Shown: positions 24,424-36,346 of the stretch, one piece after another | Position numbering within the stretch: position 1 is the stretch's first letter | Layout: the number at the start of each line of letters is the position of its first letter | Origin: Ramazzottius varieornatus | Lineage: Eukaryota > Tardigrada > Eutardigrada > Parachela > Ramazzottiidae | Reading direction: 5' to 3' | Assembly: GCA_001949185.1 (NCBI GenBank) | Contig: BDGG01000006.1 | Span: 2,374,463 to 2,438,462 of the forward strand | Length of the DNA stretch: 64,000 bases | The notes under the pieces: generated by a model | What the model saw: only the letters and a program-made list of their open reading frames with translations | Database searches by the model: none | What the model was told of the DNA's origin: nothing | Program-made: the position numbers and the translations under genes

Positions 24424-25525
24424 TTAGTTTCCGTGCTCTGGCTTCATGCCGTTGTTGATGTTTTCCGAACACACCTGCAACAATGGTGCTGATCACATGT
24501 GCATCGTCGTGCTGCGTGACCCTCTCGGCCAATGGGCATGATTCAAAACATGTTCTTTGTGGACGAATGTTATCACTTACCTCGATGAATGCAGGATTAC
24601 GCTTCAGATCCATTAGCATCCCTTTCAACATTGCGTAGCGTAGGAAGAATGGATAGTGCTTCACACCTTTGTAGTCTCGTTCCAGCATGTCGATCAGCTT
24701 ACGAAGCCCACAGTACCGCCGTGCCATCTGATACAAGTCGCTGTGGAGTATTTCGTTCTCTTGATTGATCTCTTCCAAAGTCACACCTAAAATCAAACGA
24801 AAGGTTTGTCCTGCTGGCAATCTTCATTTCAGTGAACGGTTTCGACAAGTACTGCTTGAGAGAATGCTCTAGGTTAGAAATTCTGAACCTGAGGTATGCG
24901 AACGAAGGAGGCTTTGTCGGAGCTGCTATTCTTTCAGGTTTCTTCTGTTCTACGTTGTTACGCTGAGTGACAGTCGGCCACGTTTGATCACACTCACCGT
25001 CAAAGCGATCTTTGAGTTCCTTGTCGGCTTTGCGTTTCGCTTCATCGTCCGATTCCGTGGATGCTTTCTTTGTCTGATTGATGAGCGGAACCAGACGCTG
25101 AGCATACGCCAGTGGCAGCTCGCCGGGTTCCTGTGCAGGGATCCGAATGCATGTCTTGTTGCCGCCAATCTGATTAATAGCCCGCAGGACCTGCTTGATC
25201 ATTATTTTCATGGAGGCATAGCGCTGATAGAAGTTGGAGTTCTCGGTACATTTCCCGTACTGAGCATGCAGGTGAGTGAGGGCGGACAGGACGGTTTCGT
25301 AAGAGGCAGCAAGCTTCTCCACAGCGGCAAGCAGTGCTTCGTGAATGATAAGCTGGTCGAGGCGGATTTTAACTGTAATTAGGGAAGGAACCCAGCATTA
25401 CGTAAGGCAAACTTTTCAAGGCCTGTTTCGTCAGGAATAATGATGACAAAAAGGCGTACCTTCTTCCTCATCAGCGACGATATCCTGAACCATGGACGTT
25501 AACTTTCCCATCAAGGTCTTCTTCC
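24424..25525 (-). CDS. Helical protein with a duplicated Y/RYA motif (partial 5')
   Basis: Exons, 5' to 3', are 25525-25460, 25372-24998, 24786-24581 and 24474-24424 (stop TAA). All are GT-AG with agreeing phases. The encoded protein is charged and alpha-helical, of about 230 aa in these exons. Two segments share one pattern: HLHAQYGKCTENSNFYQRYA in the second exon and LERDYKGVKHYPFFLRYA in the third. In each, a helix and a Y-G/K-rich turn are followed by F-x-RYA and a basic helix. The spacing is loosely reminiscent of the repeated C-terminal helices of FAM13 proteins, but I would not assign it on that. An additional in-phase 5' exon probably ends at 26372 (reading FVGQSQTIVVAVQLGAADP before the donor), with its start unresolved. 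The start codon is not found. Confidence 0.6.
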
Positions 25526-28306
25526 CTGCAATGAGAATGGAAACCTTGAGGTAACGTACTGAAGATGGCTTTCGTAGTGTCTAATTGAGGCGAAATTATC
25601 GGGAAACCTTGTTTTAAAGCCTCACATGATCAACTTGGAATTCACCACATTTCCGGCTGATGATGCAGAGTATTATAGTATAATCTTGAACCTTCCTTTA
25701 CTTAAAGTGTCCAGTGCCCCTTCGTTGTCGCTTGTCAAAAGCTTAGTTTATGGTTAAACTCTGGATGGGATTAGGTAGCAGTTAAACGGGATCGAACCAC
25801 GCCCAGCGCACTCGCCAAACGCTATCAGAGCGTCTTCGGTTACAGTTCTCATGTTTCTTGAAATACCGAGGTTTTCGTTTCATCGTAATGATGTCACATT
25901 GACATCAATAATGGGTTGGTGTTTTTGTGGATGACGAAAAGCGGTTGAGAAACGCAAGGCGGTAATTTCTGCGTGGTTAAATAATCGGCTTCCTCAGAAT
26001 ATGACAGAATTAAATGAGCCGCGCAGAAAAACGAGAAAGCTTGGAAGGTGAAGCTAATTGTTTATGGCTGTTCTCTGATGACAGCGAAATAGCGTCACGA
26101 GGCTCGAAGCTTGTCTCCTGATGTCTTCAGGGACGTTCCTTCGGCTGGACCCAGCTATTATCTCCGCCTGACATGATGGGGCTTACAAAGTTGAGAGGAT
26201 AATCCGTTGACACAATGAGAGCTCCTTGCGTCACAACAGAACTCGGTACAGAAGAGGAAGCGGCAAACAGCTGCGGTTGCAAACTGTCGCGTGAGAGTTG
26301 CGTGCGACCTGCAAATTATCCTGAGCCTTTGGGACTGCCAGAAAAACTCTAATCTAACCATATTGAATTACCTTCGGCAAAGTCCCTCCTTGGATCTGCT
26401 GCTCCAAGCTGCACAGCAACTACTATTGTCTGCGACTGCCCGACGAACTTCAAGGAGCCTCAGGTCTGTCCATATCTGGGAAACCTTCCGGTTCACTCGA
26501 ACTCAAGTTACTTGTCAGAATTAATGAAGCTTTTCCTGGTTAGGTAATGGAGTTATCTTGTCAGCACATACTGCCAGTCCAAATACATACATAAGGGTCT
26601 CTGGACCAGAAATGGAAATCGCGGTCGAGAAAACGGCCTTGGCTTAAGTTTTTTCCGTGGGGAAGAAAGTCAAGCGAAGAGCTCAATGATCAACAAAGGA
26701 GCATCAAGACCTTGTAAAACAAGCACTTGTGCGCAATTACATTTCATCTTAGTTGGCTCCTGAGCAATCAGCACGCTTCGCTCCAACCAGGAAGCGCGTT
26801 ACAACTAGCCATCAACCGCCTGTGGCCATTTTTCCCCCTCTATTCCACGGCATCCGGAAACACCGAGACGCCAAAGATTAGGTCATACTTCCTGACCTAG
26901 AAAAACGCAAGCCTCGTCAATCCGATACGCTAGCGTGAGACCAGCAGCTGTTCTAATTGATCTTCGCGTAATCCAGGGGTGGCTCCAATATTGATACTGA
27001 GTTTTTCTCCCGGTCCACACATCGACGATCGCTTGCCTGAACAGTAACCATGTATTCTAAATGTGTGCTGGTCCTCACATATTTTTCCGGCACCTCAAGG
27101 AACACAATAAAAACCTAATGATATATGGGTATCGGCAGCCCAGTTTTGGGCATAACTTTTTCAGCTCCGAACCACCCTCTTTCGACATGAATTGTAAGCA
27201 GTATTAAAGGGCATCGAGCACTGGCTTCACTACGCTCCGCAACGGATCGACGCTTCACAAAACTGTTCGCCCTTGTGCGAAGATTTCTCTGGAAATTCCA
27301 GGGGTGACTACCAGCTGCAATAACCCTCAGATGGAGGTTTTTCCCTCAAACAGATCCTGGCGCATTTCCAGGATGTTGACATCGGTGTGACGTCAACATC
27401 TTTTCAGTAACTGTTAGAAACTCGAACCCCCCAGTCCTTCCCCGACGAAGCCATCTGACCACTGGTCAAACAGCTGGACGGGTTATAGCATCCTGCTCCT
27501 CGATGTCTGTTACACAACTAAGCCAAAAGTCGATTCCTAAACAATTTGATCAGCGATCGTTATGCCCAAAAATGGGCTGCCGATACCAATAAGTTTGTTT
27601 AGACGAGGTGTATGAGGAACAGCATCCGTGCTGCCCCAAACTACTCTGGCCCAGAGCCATAATAGTTTCTAGAGCAGACAACACAAGAGCTCTAGCAAGT
27701 ACGCAGCTAAAACCAACACCGAAATTTAAAATATTTAACCCAATGGTTTTTCTGCCTGTTTTAGCTTAACGAAAGATCGGTGCTCGACTATTGAGGCTCA
27801 CTGCCCTTCGGAGGGAATGATGTTAAGGTCGTGATTACGTAAGAACAGATCCACCTTGAAGGTCTCGCCCATGTAATGCCGAAGACAGATGGAAAGACAG
27901 ATGTAATCTTTCTTTCCGCGATCAGAGTTTCTAAACAGTACCCATAATCAATATGGGCACCGGCTGTTATGACGGGAGTTCCCCATTGGGATCTCCATTG
28001 AAAACCAGGTATACTGTCGAGCCGAAAGGCTCACTTTTTTCATAACCGAAGTCGTCAACGATGAATGTCAATGTCATCCAAAGATCTGATAAGAGTGTTG
28101 AACCTAGGTCTCTCAATAACAGTCATCATACCCGTTGCGCGATCTCCAAGTACCTAACCTTACTGTCGGATAGACCACGCGGAAGGCGGTGAAGATGATT
28201 GAGTCAAGTCTACAGTAATCAGCCGAAGCCGGTCGTAAGTGGTTTCGAGAAAAATAACAAGATGCTATTCATCAGTTTATTGGCTTAAAGATGCAATAAG
28301 GCGATA
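25526..28306. other. Intergenic or 5' intron region
   Basis: Apart from the candidate exon ending at 26372 (minus strand), I see no supported gene. A run of composition-neutral sequence with short ORFs fills 26.5-28.2 kb. Confidence 0.35.
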
Positions 28307-28475
28307 TCACTTCCTTCTTGGGGATACCAGATTGAAAACATCGATCTTAGTGTCAGGTTCGATCTCAAGGTTGGCCTGGATGCGAGACATTTTGACTGAA
28401 GCAGCGGGGTGTTTTTCTGATGGAGATTCGGCCACTTCAGACTCCACGCTGTGTAACTTTCCTGACATGACACGT
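28307..28475 (-). CDS. Probable 3'-terminal exon of an unresolved gene
   Basis: A TTTGTTAG acceptor is followed by an open frame of 56 codons ending in TGA (reading MSGKLHSVESEVAESPSEK, then IEPDTKIDVFNLVSPRRK). An AATAAA signal lies about 25 bp beyond the stop. The product is hydrophilic and acidic and then basic, with no domain. The alternative frame 28285-28482 is also open, so the reading frame depends on the upstream exon. Confidence 0.4.
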
Positions 28476-28893
28476 CTAACAAAAAATCAGTTTAGAATAA
28501 GGACGAAGAAAATGGTTTCGGTTTTGTGACGAGCTTGATTGACCTGATAATATTACCAGCTATGAAAATGGCTGTTCCATGATATCACTGCCAGATCTTC
28601 ATTCTCTACATGCACATTAGTTTTAGACCCCCCATGAAACACCGTGAAAATTATTCCGCAGATGATGTTTCGCAAATCACTACCTGATGAAGCTCAACAA
28701 CTTCTACACGAAGAAAATCGACCACCTTTGTTGACTGCATTTTCGAAACGTAGTATGAATATTAAGTCAAATGGAAACTTCCTACTAGTCCTCACTGTAA
28801 TACAGTTACAGTTCTTACGTTCCGTAAACCAACTTATTGACGATAAAGTTTCACAATACCTGCGAGGAGGTTGGGAAGAATAAGCAGACTTAC

Positions 28894-29034
28894 TGCGTGA
28901 GCTATCCCGTCTCTCAAAAGCCGTGTTGACATCTCGCGCCCGGAAGCTGACATTGCGACGAAGTGATCTGGCGCGTTCCATGCTGTAGTCGAGCTTAATA
29001 TGCGGGATTCGATACTGATCTTCGCCGGCGATGT
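28894..29034 (-). CDS. Candidate internal exon, basic protein segment
   Basis: It ends in a strong GTAAGT donor just below 28894. One frame reads IPHIKLDYSMERARSLRRN, then a basic Arg/Ser-rich stretch, and could include a start ATG at 28981. A competing frame through the same DNA is open from 29163. The phase-1 outcome of the first frame can join an internal acceptor in the 28307-28475 exon, and the other frame can join a small exon near 28680-28730. I cannot decide between them. Confidence 0.3.
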
Positions 29035-30414
29035 TTGTCCTAACGACCTTTGGTGTCCATAGTGCTTATGATCCTGGTTATCCGCTGAAGTAACTGCAAT
29101 TAACCAACAAGCATAACATAAACGATAACGACAGCCACTTACAGCACAAACGTGAAATCTCATCGCAACTGTCGCGTGCCAGTGCGTCGTGTTCCAAACT
29201 CACCTTGGGAGAGACATACAAGGACGTAATCAACTGTCAGGATACACAACACGGAAGAGCTAATTTATCGGCCCATCAATAGCCGCACTGACACTATACT
29301 TGTCATCGCTTATGCGGAGAAGGCGATGAAGAGTCAAGAATTTGGCGCTCTTTGACGGCCTGCAATATTTACAACGGCTGTATAACAGGGAAGAAAATCT
29401 GGACGCTTCACACGCCAACTGTCAAGTACGTGTACATGAAGGGTAGAATGGGCCTTGATGAGTGTCGTCCCAACTCGATACGCAGACACGAGGTTGTACC
29501 AGTGGGTGGTAACACTATTATTTCCAGCTCACCAGTGTTTTTCTGTGCCTGTTGGAAAAGCGCCTCCACATATAGATAAAAACCTCTACAAAAACGGCAC
29601 GCATGCAGGGTTACGGGTGGGATCACATTGTGTACTGGTACACGATATGTGGGCTTGGGGATGTGCTGTATCGATCAATTCGAGTGAGGTCTTCACTTTT
29701 AAGTATTTATTCGATTGGAGCTGTACCAAACGAGGCTCTTTAGTGAGCACTAAGGAATAGTCAAACAGCTTCCTCGGAAACACATAAAGACATTGCGTCC
29801 CTGCTCTAAGTGCGCCCACTTCGCTCCTCGGTTGAAGAAAAATATCATCCGCGCACGCGTGCCTGTAGTTTGCATATTTATTACGTGAACAATACGACGT
29901 TGACAGTACGAAAACGTCTAGCGCTATATGCGATATTTGCGAGCCGAAAAAGACGCGTTTATGATCAAGTTAGTTAGTAGTACCGACCAAAATTGAGATA
30001 CGCGCGGTCAAAGGTTGAACATTACAGATAGACGATCAGAGCTTCGGCTAATAGGACACATATTGGCTCAGCTAATCTCGCTGTTTACATCGACGATGGA
30101 AACTCGTGATGCATGGCATCAAAGTCCCTCAGGGACATAACCTAAAAGGTTTTCAGGCTCGAACGGTTACGGTAGACCAACGTTTGTAGGGATTTTCCGT
30201 GTCTGAATATTGGAACAATGTCGATAGTCGTCTTTCCTTACACGAGACTCAGTTAGCTCATGCGTAATCATTTATCAAGCGTTTTAACTATTCACATTGT
30301 TCCTCCAGATACTGGCCCAATCTGTGCAGCAGACTGTTGTCGCTGCATAATCCTTTCCATTGAACTCCCGAAGGAAACTTCACAAGATATTTTTCAAGTG
30401 TACTACGGTGGAGA
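29035..30414. other. Upstream region of the phosphatase gene, no supported gene
   Basis: Short antisense ORFs only. The final few hundred bases should hold the promoter of the purple acid phosphatase gene, but I recognise no specific element. Confidence 0.35.
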
Positions 30415-32339
30415 ATGAGTTCCTTTCACTGTTGGTTGCTCCTCCTGGGAATCGGTCTGCATCACCTGCTGTTTACCAGCGCCGTTATCGTGAACAATCA
30501 TAAGGTCGGATGGAGTCGGCCCGGGGACAACTACAATGAAGCCATTCAACCCGAGCAGGTGCATCTCTCCTGGGACGGTAGGCTGGTATTGAGCTAAGTC
30601 TGTTACTTTTCAAAGGTATCGTGCTGTTGAAATTTCGGCCGGAAATGGATGACGACCAGTTCGATGTTTTTGCTACAGGTGATGCGTCCCATATGACTGT
30701 CACGTGGAACACGCCAGATAGGTGCGACAGTGTGGTGCAGTACGGTCTGCAGCCCGATAATTTCACCGAAAAGCAACAAGGCGGTGTGTCGAAATTTATG
30801 GACACCGGTGATGGACATCGCACACAATACGTTCACCGGGCAGTGATGCTGAACCTTCAACAACGAACTGCCTACTGTACGCACGAAACCAGCGCTTTCC
30901 ATTAAAATATTTTTTGAGTGCGCACAATCTGGTTTCGGTAGATTATAGGGTGGGGAATGGAGAAGTCTGGAGCAAGGTTTTCAACTTCACTTCACTGAAA
31001 GATGGATCAGACTGGAGCCCAAAGCTCGCCATTTTCGGCGATATGGGCCTAGTAAACGCCAGATCAATGAAACGTCTGACTAAAGATGTTCGATTAGGCC
31101 GACTCGATATGATTATTCATGTTGGCGATTTTGCCTACGACATGAATGAAGACGAAGGTACACTCTGTTCAACAATCAAAAATAACTTTCGGACTTTGAC
31201 CTGTAACGAAGTGAGGCATGTCTCTTAGGCAGAGTGGGCGATGCTTTCATGAGAATGATTGAACCGCTTGCCGCCCACGTTCCGTACCAAACGGCAGTCG
31301 GGAACCATGAGTACTGGGCCAATTTCACTCAGTACAAAAACCGTTTCTCGATGCCGGGAAGTGAGAACGGACTCATGTATCGCTTTGCCGTTGGTCCTGC
31401 CAACTTCGTGGTCTTCTCTACCGAGTTTTACTTTTGGCTTCAATTTGGCTTCCTGCAGATTCGACGCCAATATTCCTGGTAAAAGCATGAGTTTTCCCAC
31501 GAAATAAAAACGTAAGATAAAGGTAAGTACTATATCGTTTTCAGGCTGAGAAAGGAACTCGCAAGTCTGAATGAGTTACAAACTCGAGAAAAAGCCCCCT
31601 GGATCATCACGCTCGGCCATCGACCAATGTACTGTAGGTAATTTTTCCCGATTCGTAAACAGAAGCCTCTACGCTGTTATATCAATAGTTCATGGAGAAT
31701 CTTCAGCGTTTCTCTACGCAATTTTTGTTGCAGCAACAACGACCGCGATGACTGCACAAAGCATGAAAGTATCATTCGGACCGGTCTTCCCGTCGTACAC
31801 TCGTATCCTCTGGAGAAGCTGTTTTATGGCGCAGGCGTGGATATGTGCATATGGGCCCACGAGCACAGTTACGAACGGCTATGGCCAGTTTACGACCGGC
31901 AAGTCTTCAACGGCTCGAACTTGGCCAACCCCTACGAGAACCCTAATGCGCCTGTGCACATAATCACTGGCTCAGCGGTTAGTATCCGTCTCATTCCATA
32001 GAATAACCAGGAATAACAATAACAATGTGCCTCATTGACAAGAAATCACTCTCAGGGTTGTCGGGAGAAAACAGACACATTTCTCAATCCAGCTCCCTGG
32101 AGTGCATTTCGCAACGCCGACTATGGCTACACGAAGATGCATATCTTAAACTTGACGCATATCCAAGTGAAGCAAGTCTCGGATGAGAAGGTACAGGGTA
32201 CAAGTGATCTTCGCACCATTGCTGTGGCCCGTGGTAAAAAAAATTCATTTAATGTTCCTCTTAGGGCGGAAATATTATCGATGAAATGACGCTCGTTAAG
32301 GACAGAAAGAGAAGAGGATACCGATACAAAAAATTCTGA
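30415..32339 (+). CDS. ACP7: Purple acid phosphatase (ACP7-like), eight exons, 457 aa
   Basis: The gene is join(30415..30577,30679..30876,30942..31157,31229..31478,31545..31637,31734..31977,32056..32190,32265..32339), 1374 nt in one frame. Introns are 64-101 bp with GT-AG ends. A signal peptide occupies about residues 1-24. A fibronectin-like N-domain follows (QVHLSWDG, SHMTVTW, SVVQYGL, YYYRVGNG). The metallophosphatase domain keeps all metal-ligand blocks: GDMG (D154), GDFAYD (D183, Y186), GNHE (N218, H219), GHRPMYC (H301) and AHEH (H349, H351). The C-terminus has the family DYGYTKMH block. The enzyme should hydrolyse phosphomonoesters with a Fe-Fe or Fe-Zn centre, tyrosine-coordinated, in the secretory pathway, lysosome or outside the cell. 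The first-exon junction was chosen because it gives the canonical HLSWDG join. An earlier acceptor near 30615 would add residues foreign to the family. Confidence 0.93.
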
Positions 32340-33400
32340 TTCTCGGGAACTGAAGTTCGAGCGCCACCAAGATCTTTCCGATCGGGTTTCTCGGTTTCAG
32401 TGTAAACTAAGTATTTTTTTCTGCGGCGGATGTACGTACAAGTGAACACTGTAGAACAGTTCCAATTGTGGACGGACTATTATATGCTTTCCGGGAGGTA
32501 GAATGAAACGCGTCATCTAGTGGGGAAGTAGTTGTCCATCGATAACCAGTTAGGCCTACGTTCGGAGGGCCTCTTCGACATGCGAGCAACTGTAACAGCA
32601 ACCGGCTTGTGCAAATGGGTTCGACGTGAAGGCTTTCTGGATTTCGGCCACACTCGCCATCACGTAGAACAATTGCCTGACAGCACCACCGCAGCCCGAA
32701 TCGGGAACCAGATCATGCTTGTAAATTCTTGAACTCCGAGAAAAGACTGGAGGAACGCCCCAGGAAAGCCATTCGTGCGGAAGACACGAGCAGACAGCTG
32801 AGGGCCCACGAGCGATAGTATTTTGCTTAAGGTACTGACAACTTTAGTTCTTGGGTGGTTGAGGTACTAAGCTCTGTTTCACCAACGATAGACCCCACGA
32901 CTTTCCGAACGGTCAGTTTCCAATTTTCCACTCTGTGGAAAACTGAATCTGTTTTTGATCGAGTCTTGACAGCGGTCAGGCTTGACTTCCTTCTGCCTAA
33001 ACTAGTCACCACACAAGCTCTTTTCATCCACTCTTTTTACACCTTTATTATTTACTCGCCGAATGTGCGGGACAATGTTGGGGTCCGGCCTTTTCACCGC
33101 AGCCAATATTTCTTCATGGTTTTTCGGCATTGTCAAACCTCACTTTTGTCCTCGTGTCTCTACGGACCTTGCGGTAGCTTCCGAAACAGGTAATCTTCGC
33201 TGCAAACTCCGACGATCAAGTGCAACCATCTTCCAAGCTCCTCAACACCATCCGGCTTGCCATCACCACAGCTTGAGACAACCCAAAGGCCACACAAGAC
33301 TACCAGGTACATTTTTTACCCTATGGTGCTTTGGCCAGAATCTTTATAAGCTCTGCGAATTGCTCTGCCTTCTGCGATATTCTCTTTCAGGTCTGTCGAG
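32340..33400. other. Intergenic between phosphatase gene and LINE
   Basis: No supported coding region. The 5' part of the retrotransposon may start within the last part of this stretch, but I cannot see a boundary or a target duplication. Confidence 0.4.
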
Positions 33401-36346
33401 ATGCCTGTACCACAGTTTACGGGAGAAGTAGGAAAGAAACTTGTAAACCGTTACGCGAATGTTAATGGAATTAGAAGCAAGAGCGATGAAGTGAAGAGAT
33501 GGATGGAAGATGGGAAGGCGGACGTCGTTGCGCTGGCCGAAACTATGGCAGAACCATCTACAGCTGACTGCAGTTTCTGCGACCCTGCCTTCTACAAGCT
33601 CGAGCGTCTGGATCGAGATGGCTGCCAGAAAAGTACAAGAGGTGCAGTAGCTCTTGTAATCAGGAAAGAGTTCCAAATTAGGAGGATGGTAGAGTACAAA
33701 GTGATTGGGCTAGAGGTTCTTTGGGTTAAAGTGATTGCTCTGCGCATGAACTTGCTCATTGGAGTCTCTACGCGCCAGGCTACGACAGCGAAGTCTTCAG
33801 TAAGCTTCGCACCTCGATGGAACGGATTCGTTCACATCTGAGACGGAACATCCTTATGCTGGGCGATTTCAACTGCTCCAACATCTCCTGGTCAGACAAA
33901 GCTAGTGGATCCTCGGAAAGAGAACGAGACCTGTTGTCGCTACAGAGTGAATTTCGTCTATGGCAGAAAGTTAGGCAGATTACCAGAGAACGAGGGAAAA
34001 GCTGTTCATCGCTGGAACTTGTTTTCGTTTCGCAGCTCGGTCACATACGTAACGTGAGGACCATCGAGCCACCGGCAGCCACTAACGATCACCATGGGCT
34101 ACAGTTCTTTCTGATGTTGATGACTCCGAAATTCGTCGTGAAGAGCAGAAAGCAGTGGAAAGTGGATAACGTCTCATCTACTGAGTTCCGCAGAATGCTG
34201 GCTTCGGTTGATTGGAACGACGTGTTTGATGTTCACTGTAACGCTGACGTCGCGGTTTCTGTCTTTCAGGAGAAGTTTCTTTCAGCTACGTCAAGCTGCT
34301 TCCAGCTCAGGACGGTTGTTTCCCGACGTCTTCTTTGTCCCTTCCTTTCGGCTACGGTAGTTGAGTACCTACGAAAGTGCAGAGGCGCATATCAAAAATG
34401 GCGAAAGACAGAGGACCAAGCTGATCAGACAGCGTGGAAAGCATTGGAAGCGCGGAAGAAGGGGTTGAAGACAAGCATCGTCGACTCAGAAACATTGCCA
34501 CATCCTCCAGAAGAAATCCAACCACAGTCTGGAAGTATGTTAAGAAGAACACCGTCTGCAGTCCGATCCCACCGATTCCTGTTCCAGGCAGCGATGATCG
34601 ATATCTGGTCTATCGGCGAGATAAGGCCGAATTCATCAGCAAGACCTTCGCCAATGAGTATGTCGACTGCCACGTCCACCTGCCACCTCTGCCAAGGCTT
34701 ATCTGCCACCTCTGCCTGCCTGTCTCATGGAGCCTGAAATCTTGCCCCGATGTCCAGACCTGCTGATAGCGACTACTGCCATCCTAACCATCATCACGAA
34801 GTTGGACGTCAACAAAGCAGCTGGGCCACCTCTCATCACCAACCGTCTCCTCAAAGTTACAGGTACTGCCATCGTTTACCCCCTGTCAAGACTATTCAAC
34901 CTCATCATCCAAACTGGACAGTTCCCTACGGTGTGGAAGAAGGCTGACGTCGTTCCGATACCGAAGAGAGGAGGCTCCGCCTTTCGTCCCATCTTGCTCC
35001 TTCCACCCTTGTTCAAACTTCTCGAGAAGATCTTTGCCGATCATCTGAGCAACTATCTGTACCAGAATAAGTTGTTGTCTGACTCTCGGTATGGTTTCAG
35101 GAAGCAAAGGTCGACAGAGATGCAGCTAGTCCAGATGTCGCACCACTTCTCCCAAGTCTTACTGCAAAAGAAAGAGGCTGACGTCATCCTGTTGGACTGT
35201 ACGAAGGCTTTCGACCGAACTACGCATGACGTCATTGTTGACAGACTTTCCAAGCATGGAGTTACTGGTCGGCTACTGGCCCTGTTTTCGGACTACCTTC
35301 GAGGCAGAAGCCAGCGAGTGATGGTCGACGGATACTTCTCCGATAATCAGCCTGTGAAGTCTGGAGTTCCACAGGGATCAGTCCTTTGTCCGACATTCTT
35401 TACGGTTGCAGTCAACAGTCTTTCCACCTGCGTCAAGTCGACAGTTCTCCAGTATGCCGATGACGTCGTCCTCCATCGAACAGTAAGCAGTGAAGATGAC
35501 TGTCGTACCCTACAGGAAGACCTGGACAACCTTGTGGTGTGGTGTCGAAATGCTGGGCTAGACATTAATTCCAGAAAGTCCCAGCACCTCCGGATCTCGA
35601 ACAAGAAAAGAAAATGGAGATTCCAGGTGGGTCGTACAAGTTTGCGAGTAATCCAATACCTACCGAGAATGAGGGGGAATGTCTCGGCGTGACATACTCC
35701 AGCCAACTTGACTGGACCGCCCAGGTCGATAAGGTGACAGCAAAATGCAGGAAGAGGTTGAATGCTATCAACGCATACTTCACTCGGTGCTTCGGCTCGG
35801 TCAAGCAACTCCTGTTCAAGAGTATCGTGCGGTCAGTCATGGATTATGCCTCGTCGGCATGGTCTGTTTCGGCGAAAGGTCTCCAACGGCAGCTGGAAAA
35901 TATTCAGGAGAAGTTTCTCCGCTGCATCAGACTCAGCAAGATGGAAACAACAGACAGTCAAGACCGACTTTGTCTAGTATCGGCAGCATCTTTCGGAAGT
36001 TCAGTGGCTTCCTCTCTGGCAAAGACGACTCGAAGGCATATTAATTAATGCTTATAAAATCAGAGCAGGTGTCTTTGCAGGGGGAAGCCACATCATGAAG
36101 AAGAAGCTGCCAAGGAGATCAAGAACGCAGTCTAAGGAGTTTGTCCTCGCGCCAGACAGCATGGAATCAGCTTCTTGCACCCTTCTCGATACCACGCTGT
36201 CGTCCTTCGCCTACATCGCGATGAACTTGTTGAAAGACCCTTTGTTTAGTCCTTCGGCCACAGATCTGCTTACTATTGGCTCATTTAAGAAATATCTAAA
36301 GTCTCTTAACTTTTCCACCTCTGAAATGGTCGAAGGACCATCTTGA
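33401..36346 (+). mobile_element. Frameshifted non-LTR retrotransposon (CR1/L2/jockey-like ORF2)
   Basis: An apurinic-endonuclease-like region (NVNGIRSKSDEVKRWM, ADVVALAET, LMLGDFNCSNISW, NDHHGL) is read from 33401-33841 and then in a second frame from 33817. A reverse transcriptase follows in a further frame at 34727-35692, with DVNKAAGP, LSDSRYGFRKQRST, LDCTKAFDRTTHD, SGVPQGSVLCP and the catalytic YADD box. Thumb and C-terminal segments continue in other frames to about 36346. At least four frame changes and some missing blocks show that it is inactive. The order endonuclease then RT, with no RNase H or integrase, fits a CR1/L2/jockey-type LINE. The element once copied itself by target-primed reverse transcription. 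Its ends were not resolved. Confidence 0.85.
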
